A stretch of 12,003 bases of DNA from a bacterium (GTDB lineage Bacteria; SZUA-79; Acidulodesulfobacterales; Acidulodesulfobacteraceae): positions 1 through 12,003 of the forward strand of contig JAJXXD010000052.1 in assembly GCA_021781285.1 (NCBI GenBank), given 5' to 3'. The notes beneath the pieces were generated by a model. The model was not told where the DNA came from. It searched no databases and saw only the letters and a list, made by a program, of their open reading frames with translations. Numbering within the stretch: the stretch's first letter is position 1; each line of letters starts with the position of its first letter. Positions 7,011 through 12,003 of this stretch are shown here, piece after piece. Made by a program: the position numbers and the translations under genes.

Positions 7011-7622
7011 CTATAAAGAACCGTTATAACTCACGAGGCCCGTTACCGGATAGATATAAAAGGTTAGCTGGGGCGGCGAAGCGCCGAAGGATAGAGATAT
7101 TGGGGTATTGGTGTTATTGCCGTATGGCTTAAAAACGGCGCCGCCTATGGACGGACAAGGATTTCCGTTGTTTTGAAACGTGCCGGGCTCACCCTGTGAA
7201 TTAAAGGCGATATAGTTTGCCGCAAACCCCTGCGGCACCGACACGCTGTAACTTATGCCGTAATTCATAGTTACGTAAAAATTATCGGCTGTCTGCGCTA
7301 ACGGATTTACAAGCGGCTGAAGAGAAGAGCTGGGTGAATTTCCGTTGCAGGCGCATACCGCATAACCGGAATAAGCCGTGCCGCTGCTTGGCAAAGCGCA
7401 CGAAGGACTTGAACCTGAAGACGAAAATACGACTGCGGTATAAGTAAAGTGGCTCATTGCATAATTTTGGGCATATCTTATTGCGGATTGAAGCTGTCTT
7501 TCATACATACCTCTATCGCTCGAAACGGCCGAATTCAGCCCGATAGTTCCGATAATCCCCAGAACCCCCAGAAGAATTATTACCATTACTATTTCAACTA
7601 AGGTAAAACCTCTTCTATTCAT
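7011..7622 (-). CDS. Type IV prepilin-like / GspH-FimT-like minor pseudopilin
   Basis: A 203-residue prepilin with a textbook class III signal. The short basic leader MNRRG is cleaved before Phe6, and the mature end FTLVEIVMVIILLGVLGIIG carries the conserved Glu at mature position 5. The hydrophobic helix (6-26) anchors the subunit in the inner membrane and packs in the pilus or pseudopilus core. The C-terminal globular part has the GspH/FimT-type FNSQGEP turn (140-146) and a closing YPVTGLVSY strand (191-199). Four cysteines (75, 90, 92, 156) may form disulfides. The middle is rich in Ser, Gly, Asn and Pro, with few charged residues. No other pilus or type II secretion gene is near, so it is an orphan that would need PilD and an assembly machine encoded elsewhere. 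It is divergent from the VOC gene. The Shine-Dalgarno sequence is weak. Confidence 0.88.
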   Translation of the reverse strand: MNRRGFTLVEIVMVIILLGVLGIIGTIGLNSAVSSDRGMYERQLQSAIRYAQNYAMSHFTYTAVVFSSSGSSPSCALPSSGTAYSGYAVCACNGNSPSSSLQPLVNPLAQTADNFYVTMNYGISYSVSVPQGFAANYIAFNSQGEPGTFQNNGNPCPSIGGAVFKPYGNNTNTPISLSFGASPPQLTFYIYPVTGLVSYNGSL

Positions 7623-7656
7623 AATATCTTATATTTTGCTGCATCAGTTAATTGCA

Positions 7657-7685
7657 ATTATAGGCGTGTTTTTAAATTATATCAT
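7657..7685 (-). promoter_or_regulatory. Possible promoter of the pseudopilin gene
   Basis: On the minus strand TATAAT (7662-7657, 6 of 6) is preceded by a 17-base spacer and ATGATA (4 of 6 of TTGACA). It would start transcription about 28 bases before the ATG at 7622. The region is so AT-rich that chance matches are likely. A second TATAAT on this strand lies at 7738-7733 with a weak TTTAAA -35. Confidence 0.4.
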
Positions 7686-7713
7686 TATTTCTTATATTTT
7701 TGGGTATATGTCG

Positions 7714-7730
7714 GATATATTGATATATTG
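7714..7730 (+). repeat. Two tandem copies of an 8-bp unit GATATATT
   Basis: GATATATT occurs twice head to tail plus one further G, ending inside the -35 element of the VOC promoter. It could be a regulator site or just low-complexity AT sequence. Confidence 0.4.
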
Positions 7731-7756
7731 AAATTATAAGATTAATGTCATATAAT
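7728..7756 (+). promoter_or_regulatory. Near-consensus sigma-70 promoter of the VOC gene
   Basis: TTGAAA (5 of 6), exactly 17 bases, then TATAAT (6 of 6) on the plus strand. The predicted start is near 7763, leaving an AT-only leader of about 36 bases before the ATG at 7800. No Shine-Dalgarno sequence is seen in that leader. Confidence 0.72.
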
Positions 7757-7799
7757 TTAAATAAATATTAATATTAAACTTTATTTAAATTATTTTAAA

Positions 7800-8186
7800 A
7801 TGAAATTAATACATTCCGCAATCAGGACAACCGATTTAAACAAGTCTATAAATTTTTACGTTAATGTTTTTGGGTTTGCGGTGAGGGAAAAACGTTATAT
7901 CGAAGCGCATAAAACGACTCTGGTCTTTCTGAAAGATTTGAATGCGAACTTCGAAATAGAACTTATAGCCGACGATAACCCAAAACCCGTTGCCGAATGC
8001 GAAAATTCTTTTGCCCATCTGGCATTTCAAACGGACAATATAGACGAAGATGCGAAAAAAATAAAAGAAGCCGGTATAGTTTTTTTAAGAGAGCCTTTTT
8101 ATTCTATGGACAAAAGCATGAAAATAGCTTTCCTTAACGACCCTAACGGCATTATGATAGAAATAATAGAATATCTAAAAAAATAA
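7800..8186 (+). CDS. VOC-family metalloenzyme, glyoxalase I-like
   Basis: A 128-residue vicinal oxygen chelate protein with two beta-alpha-beta-beta-beta units. Four candidate metal ligands fall where glyoxalase I has them: His5 (MKLIHSAIRT), Glu54 (FEIEL), His73 (FAHLAF) and Glu121 (NGIMIEI). In E. coli GloA the equivalents are H5, E56, H74 and E122. This makes lactoylglutathione lyase, or a related lyase/epimerase acting on a thiol adduct of methylglyoxal, the best guess. Substrate specificity in this family is hard to infer, so I leave the symbol blank. The opening lines HSAIRTTDLNKSINFYVNVFGF and the closing NDPNGIMIEIIEY are characteristic. It is the only plus-strand gene here, a single transcription unit with its own strong predicted promoter, converging on the tRNA-Gln gene. 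Confidence 0.9.
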   Translation: MKLIHSAIRTTDLNKSINFYVNVFGFAVREKRYIEAHKTTLVFLKDLNANFEIELIADDNPKPVAECENSFAHLAFQTDNIDEDAKKIKEAGIVFLREPFYSMDKSMKIAFLNDPNGIMIEIIEYLKK

Positions 8187-8225
8187 GATAGTAGAAAATC
8201 CTTAAAATATATATTATTTTTTAAA

Positions 8226-8299
8226 TGGCTGGGGGAGAAGGATTTGAACCTCCGTAATGGGAGTCAGAGTCCCAGGTCCTGCCGCTAGACGATCCCCCA
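8226..8299 (-). tRNA. tRNA-Gln (anticodon CTG)
   Basis: A full 74-base cloverleaf folds on the minus strand. The acceptor TGGGGGA pairs with TCCCCCA, and the D arm GTCT/GGAC has the loop GG. The anticodon stem TGGGA/TCCCA has loop CTCTGAC, so the anticodon CTG lies at 8267-8265. The variable loop is TTAC, the T arm is GGAGG/CCTTC with loop TTCAAAT, the discriminator is G and CCA is encoded. The first U-A type pair and the G73 discriminator are typical of tRNA-Gln. It reads CAG codons. There is no integrase or attachment-site duplicate nearby. Confidence 0.96.
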
Positions 8300-8327
8300 A
8301 TGAATGGAATGAATAACTTGATTTATG

Positions 8328-8357
8328 ATTATATAATATTGCGGCACCTGAATTCAA
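8328..8357 (-). promoter_or_regulatory. Probable promoter of tRNA-Gln
   Basis: On the minus strand there is TTGAAT (4 of 6), an 18-base spacer and TATAAT (6 of 6). The start would lie roughly 20 bases before the tRNA 5' end. The 103-base gap after amrS is otherwise empty. Confidence 0.55.
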
Positions 8358-8402
8358 GAAAATTTTAACTCTCATTTTAACTGTCAAGTTTTAATGCTTA
8401 AA

Positions 8403-9443
8403 TCAGAAAACTCCGTAAATCGTATATCCGCAGAACTTGCATTTGCCGTCGCCCGCGACTCCTTTAATCACGTTATTTTCCAGAATATTATATCCACGCC
8501 TCTTTATCAAAAGTTTCCCGCATGACGGACAGCGCGTATCTTCATAGCCGTCCAATTGAATATTCCCTGCATAAATATATTTCAATCCCGCCCCTTTTCC
8601 GATGTTATAGGCGTTTACTATAGTTTTCTCCTCCGTAATATGTCCGTCCTGCATCTTATATAAAGGAAAAAAACGCGAAATATGCCACGGCAGGCTTGAA
8701 TCCACGGAAACGATGAAATCCGCTATTTTTTTAATTTCTTCGTCGTTATTATTATATTCGTCTATTAAAAGAGTCGTCAATTCTAAATGAACGCCGTTTT
8801 TATAAAACAGCTTTACCGCTTCAAGCACAGGCTCAAGCGTTCCCCCGCATATTCTTCTATAGCTCGCATCGTTAAAAAATTTTATATCGACGTTTGCCGC
8901 ATCTAAAAGTCCTTTAGCGGCATTTATCGATTCTTCGGTATAATAGCCGTTTGTAACGAAAACATTTTTTAAACCTTTCTTATGCGCAAGCTCCATAACG
9001 TCTAAGCTATAATCGAAGAAAACCGCCGGGTCGGTGTAAGTATATGAAATAGACCCGCATTTTGCCTTTAAAGCATTCTCTACAACCTCTTCCGGCGGCG
9101 TTTGCTTTAATCCCTTAAAATATTCAAGGTATGCTTCGTAATTTTCGTCCCTGTAGGTCTGAGATATATCGGCATTTTGACACCCTAAACATCTAAAATT
9201 ACACCCCGGCGAAGCGATGGAATATGAAAAAGTTCCGGGCATAAAATGAAAAAGCGGCTTCTTTTCTATAGGGTCAATGCTTTGGGCGACTAAAATTCCA
9301 TAATTTATACTGTATAAAACCCCGCCTTTATTCGCAATGGTCTTGCATACCCCTAATTTATCGTCCTTAATCCTGCACCTATGGGCGCATATAAGGCACT
9401 GCGTAAATTCATTATCTTTATTGAAAAGCCTGATCGCTTTCAT
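8403..9443 (-). CDS. amrS: AmmeMemoRadiSam-type radical SAM enzyme (AmrS)
   Basis: A 346-residue radical S-adenosylmethionine protein related to pyruvate formate-lyase activating enzymes. The Fe-S/SAM motif is CNFRCLGC (Cys81, Cys85, Cys88), preceded by the glycine-rich SPG. The N-terminal Cys set C16-x2-C19-x3-C23-x9-C33 and the region SIDPIEKKPLFHFMPGT (55-71) are diagnostic for AmrS. SYTYTDPAVF (133-142), VTNGY (163-167), VDIKFF (185-190) and PWHISRFFP (252-260) follow in the usual order. The C-terminus adds a probable zinc ribbon, C305-x2-C308 and C335-x2-C338. The family often occurs with AMMECR1 and Memo-like proteins; neither is in this window, and the native substrate is unknown. It has the best Shine-Dalgarno sequence of the window (AAAGGAG). 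It follows the diguanylate cyclase gene after 51 bases with no visible promoter, so the two are probably co-transcribed. Confidence 0.93.
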   Translation of the reverse strand: MKAIRLFNKDNEFTQCLICAHRCRIKDDKLGVCKTIANKGGVLYSINYGILVAQSIDPIEKKPLFHFMPGTFSYSIASPGCNFRCLGCQNADISQTYRDENYEAYLEYFKGLKQTPPEEVVENALKAKCGSISYTYTDPAVFFDYSLDVMELAHKKGLKNVFVTNGYYTEESINAAKGLLDAANVDIKFFNDASYRRICGGTLEPVLEAVKLFYKNGVHLELTTLLIDEYNNNDEEIKKIADFIVSVDSSLPWHISRFFPLYKMQDGHITEEKTIVNAYNIGKGAGLKYIYAGNIQLDGYEDTRCPSCGKLLIKRRGYNILENNVIKGVAGDGKCKFCGYTIYGVF

Positions 9444-9453
9444 TTCATTTATT

Positions 9454-9460
9454 CTCCTTT
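9454..9460 (-). promoter_or_regulatory. Ribosome binding site of amrS
   Basis: AAAGGAG on the minus strand, ten bases before the ATG at 9443. It is the only near-canonical Shine-Dalgarno sequence in the window and it fixes the amrS start. A second ATG five bases upstream is out of frame. Confidence 0.7.
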
Positions 9461-9494
9461 GTCGTCTGCAGCCTTTATCGCCTTATATCCGGTC

Positions 9495-12003
9495 TTATCC
9501 TTCGACTCTATCTCTTCCTGTATTTTTGGCCGTGTATAAATTGTCGTCCGCAATTTTCAAGAGACTATTTAAAATATCGTCGGGGTCGCCGTTATTTTTT
9601 ATGCTTTTACCGTCCGGCAGAGACCGCAAACTCGAAACCCCTATAGATACCGTAATGTTTAAATTTATGCCGCCTTCAAAATTATATACCTTATTTTTAA
9701 TGTAAATCCTCAATTTTTCCATTAGATTAACAGCGTTTTCTTTATCCGTGTCCGGTAAAATCATGACGAATTCATCCCCGCCGTATCTTGTTATAATATC
9801 CTGCTTCCTCATTAAAACATTTTTCAAATCATTGGTGAATTCCGTCAGCATAACGTCGCCGACTTGATGACCGTAATTATCGTTTATATTTTTAAATTTA
9901 TCTATATCAAGGATAGCCATACAAAGATCGGCTTTGTTTCTTAAAGCTCTCGCGACCTCCCTTTTGGCAAACTCATACATATACCTCCTGTTGTATATTC
10001 CCGTAAGCGGATCGGTAATAGCAAGTTCCTTATTCGTTTCAACCAATAAAAGCTTTGCGAAAACAGACGAAGCCATATTGATTATCTCTTTTATTAATGC
10101 TGTTATTTCTTCGGTGAAAAAATACTTATCTTTCGAATCAACAGAAACCGTCCCTACAACCTCGTCGCTAATTTTCAATGAAAAACAGGTATAACTTCCG
10201 GTAGTACCTCGAAATTCACAATCGTTAACCGTGTCATCTTTTTTTCTGCCGTTTTCAAGGAGTTCGCAGTTAGACTTATAATCTTTATAATCAACATTAT
10301 TTGTAGTCATAATAAATTTGCCCGAATTCGGAGATTCCGGTTCATCGTTTTCACTCTCTTTTATCATATAATAAGTTAAAGATGTAACGGTTTTTTTATT
10401 AACGGCGTCGAATATATTCATATGAATGGAGTCAATCCTTTCCCCATTATCTTTTTTGATAGCGCAGAGCCCTTCCATAAATGTTTTTATCGCATATTCA
10501 AGTGTAAAAACCATAGATAATTTATACGACAAATCGTTTAGCAGGTTGAGCTTTTTATTTAAATTCTCTAGATTCTTCATATAGGCTTTAAAACCGGTAA
10601 TATTTTCAAAAACAAGAAGTCTTATGGATTTATTGTCTTTGGTTAAAAACAGGTTTGACTTCATACTTAATACAGTGCCGTTTTTAAGATTAATTTCCAG
10701 ATTTTCTATTGTGTTCACATATCTGTTTTTTATATATGTTTTAAAAACATTAAAAGCAAGACCCTCATCCTGAAAAGCAGGTTTGATATTTTCATATAAT
10801 TGGCCTATACTTATCGGAACGGTATACTTTTCAAGACCGAAAACGCCGGCAAAATAATCGTTGTAAAGACTGACCTCATTATTTTCCATGTCTATGGAAA
10901 CGATGCCGAATTCAACCATCTTATCAATCAAGTTTTCTCTGTTTTCCAGTAGTTCTAAAGTCAAGCTGAGTTTATTAAAAAGAACCGTCATTTCTAAATA
11001 TTCGGTAAATAAATTTATCGTGTCAGAGAAAAATTTTAAATCTTCGTCTATAAATGTTTTTCTTCTCTTGATAACTCCGGTTACCGCTAAATAACTCCTG
11101 TCTTCTGCCCCTTTGAACGAATATAGCATTATATCTCTTACTCCCATATCCTTAAAAATAGACGTTGCAAATTCGTCGGTTTGATAATCGTAAACATTTA
11201 ACATATAAGTTTTTATTCTTTCGACGACAAACCGCGTAGGAGACGGGGCAATTGAACTTATACCGATATTATAATCCCATCCTTTTGAAAATATCGATTC
11301 TACAATCAAGTTTTTAGCGTTATCGTAAACAATAAATTCAACAAAATCTGCTTGCAGGGCGTTTTCCAAGTCATCCAAGGAACCTTTTCCATAAAAAGTC
11401 GACAAATTTTTTCCATATTTTTCATCTCTGTTTGCAATCGAAAATAAAACGGACTCTGCCATTTCAGAGAGCAATAAAGACCTTTTAAAATTTCGCAAAT
11501 AACTTATAAAATATGAAGCAAATTTAGTCAAAATAAAAATGGATTCGGCTTTGATTTCATCAAAGGCAAATTTTTTGTCCGAGTATAATCCTAAAACGCC
11601 AAACACATTTCCATGAATAGTTAGGGGAAATATTCCGACCGATAAAAACCCAAATTTTAACAATCTTTCTTTGTAAAGCGGAATGTTTTCGTCTGCATAG
11701 ACATCATTTATAAAAACATAACTCTTGCTATTTATTGCCCTTGAAGTGGGATTTTCCGAATATTTAGAGCCGTCATACTTTAAAATGAGATTTTTGGGGT
11801 AAGTAAAATCATTATTATATACATTTGTTATGCTTACATCTTTATTGGCGTCGTCTAAAACGCCAAACCATGCATATGTATAACCCATTTTTTCCACGAC
11901 AATATTGATAAGTTTATTGATCAGGGAGTTCAGGTCGTCCGCGGTCGAAATCACATTGGAAAAATAGTTTATATTCGATACGATAAGTGTATTCTCTTCC
12001 TGT
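9495..12003 (-). CDS. Multi-GAF/PAS sensor diguanylate cyclase (GGDEF), 5' end outside window
   Basis: Makes the second messenger cyclic di-GMP from two GTP under control of sensor domains. The frame is open to the window edge: 16 further codons lie upstream of the GTG at 11954, so that GTG is probably internal and the true start lies beyond 12003. Counting visible residues (835), I see a GAF domain at about 1-175, a second divergent GAF-like domain at about 180-345, a PAS-like domain at about 350-475, a third GAF-like domain at about 480-655 and a GGDEF domain at about 660-835. The cyclase domain is intact. It has TDPLTGIYNRR, the metal-binding LDIDKFKNIND, the GGDEF signature at 741-745 and an RKQD inhibitory I-site (RxxD, 732-735) five residues before it. 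No EAL or HD-GYP domain and no membrane span is visible, so the visible part is cytoplasmic. amrS follows 51 bases downstream. Confidence 0.93.
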   Translation of the reverse strand, partial: QEENTLIVSNINYFSNVISTADDLNSLINKLINIVVEKMGYTYAWFGVLDDANKDVSITNVYNNDFTYPKNLILKYDGSKYSENPTSRAINSKSYVFINDVYADENIPLYKERLLKFGFLSVGIFPLTIHGNVFGVLGLYSDKKFAFDEIKAESIFILTKFASYFISYLRNFKRSLLLSEMAESVLFSIANRDEKYGKNLSTFYGKGSLDDLENALQADFVEFIVYDNAKNLIVESIFSKGWDYNIGISSIAPSPTRFVVERIKTYMLNVYDYQTDEFATSIFKDMGVRDIMLYSFKGAEDRSYLAVTGVIKRRKTFIDEDLKFFSDTINLFTEYLEMTVLFNKLSLTLELLENRENLIDKMVEFGIVSIDMENNEVSLYNDYFAGVFGLEKYTVPISIGQLYENIKPAFQDEGLAFNVFKTYIKNRYVNTIENLEINLKNGTVLSMKSNLFLTKDNKSIRLLVFENITGFKAYMKNLENLNKKLNLLNDLSYKLSMVFTLEYAIKTFMEGLCAIKKDNGERIDSIHMNIFDAVNKKTVTSLTYYMIKESENDEPESPNSGKFIMTTNNVDYKDYKSNCELLENGRKKDDTVNDCEFRGTTGSYTCFSLKISDEVVGTVSVDSKDKYFFTEEITALIKEIINMASSVFAKLLLVETNKELAITDPLTGIYNRRYMYEFAKREVARALRNKADLCMAILDIDKFKNINDNYGHQVGDVMLTEFTNDLKNVLMRKQDIITRYGGDEFVMILPDTDKENAVNLMEKLRIYIKNKVYNFEGGINLNITVSIGVSSLRSLPDGKSIKNNGDPDDILNSLLKIADDNLYTAKNTGRDRVEG

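Noticed and set aside
8226..8299. tRNA-Gln as an integration (att) site for a mobile element
   Set aside because: There is no integrase gene, no repeated tRNA 3' fragment and no phage-like gene on either side within the window.
8382..8387. Perfect TTGACA on the minus strand upstream of tRNA-Gln
   Set aside because: No acceptable -10 lies 16-18 bases downstream (AATTTT-like only). The TTGAAT/TATAAT pair closer to the tRNA fits better.

Overview
This is an AT-rich bacterial window, with GC content well under half by eye. It is densely packed, mostly with housekeeping genes, and almost everything lies on the minus strand. The likely host is a Gram-negative bacterium: there is a type IV pilin/pseudopilin-like protein, a Sec-exported small protein, a GAF/PAS/GGDEF signalling protein and an AmmeMemoRadiSam-type radical SAM enzyme. 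TGA is not reassigned in these genes. The mix (AT-rich, DsrE-family protein, AmrS, pseudopilin) fits a deltaproteobacterial-type lineage. That placement is inference, and no gene here settles the taxonomy.

Layout, read in the direction of minus-strand transcription (high to low coordinates). (1) 12003-9495: the 3' part of a large sensor diguanylate cyclase whose 5' end lies outside the window. It is followed after 51 bases by a lone amrS (9443-8403). (2) 8299-8226: a tRNA-Gln(CTG) with an encoded CCA end and its own plausible promoter. (3) 8186-7800: the only plus-strand gene, a glyoxalase I-like VOC protein with a near-consensus sigma-70 promoter. It is convergent with the tRNA and divergent from the next block. 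(4) 7622-7011: a GspH/FimT-like pseudopilin. (5) 6925-6515: a small exported protein made of two Cys-containing repeats, with its own extended -10 promoter. (6) 6500-133: a run of five minus-strand genes with short gaps (at most about 51 bases): a D-2-hydroxyacid dehydrogenase, ileS, tpiA, a DsrE-family protein and hisS. A perfect 12-bp inverted repeat sits between tpiA and the DsrE gene. The DsrE and hisS genes are one base apart and probably translationally coupled.

How the genes fit together: ileS, hisS and the tRNA serve translation, tpiA serves central carbon metabolism, and the dehydrogenase and VOC protein handle small oxo/hydroxy-acids or aldehydes. The diguanylate cyclase and pseudopilin belong to signalling and surface functions, but nothing shows that they work together.

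I found no transposase, integrase, CRISPR array, toxin-antitoxin pair or phage module, and no convincing new multi-gene system. The items most worth a second look are the uncharacterised two-repeat secreted protein, the REP-like palindrome, the archaeal/eukaryotic-looking HisRS and the DsrE gene inside a tRNA-synthetase gene run. Most translation starts here have weak or no Shine-Dalgarno sequences. The exceptions are amrS (AAAGGAG) and two genes with a G6 tract.
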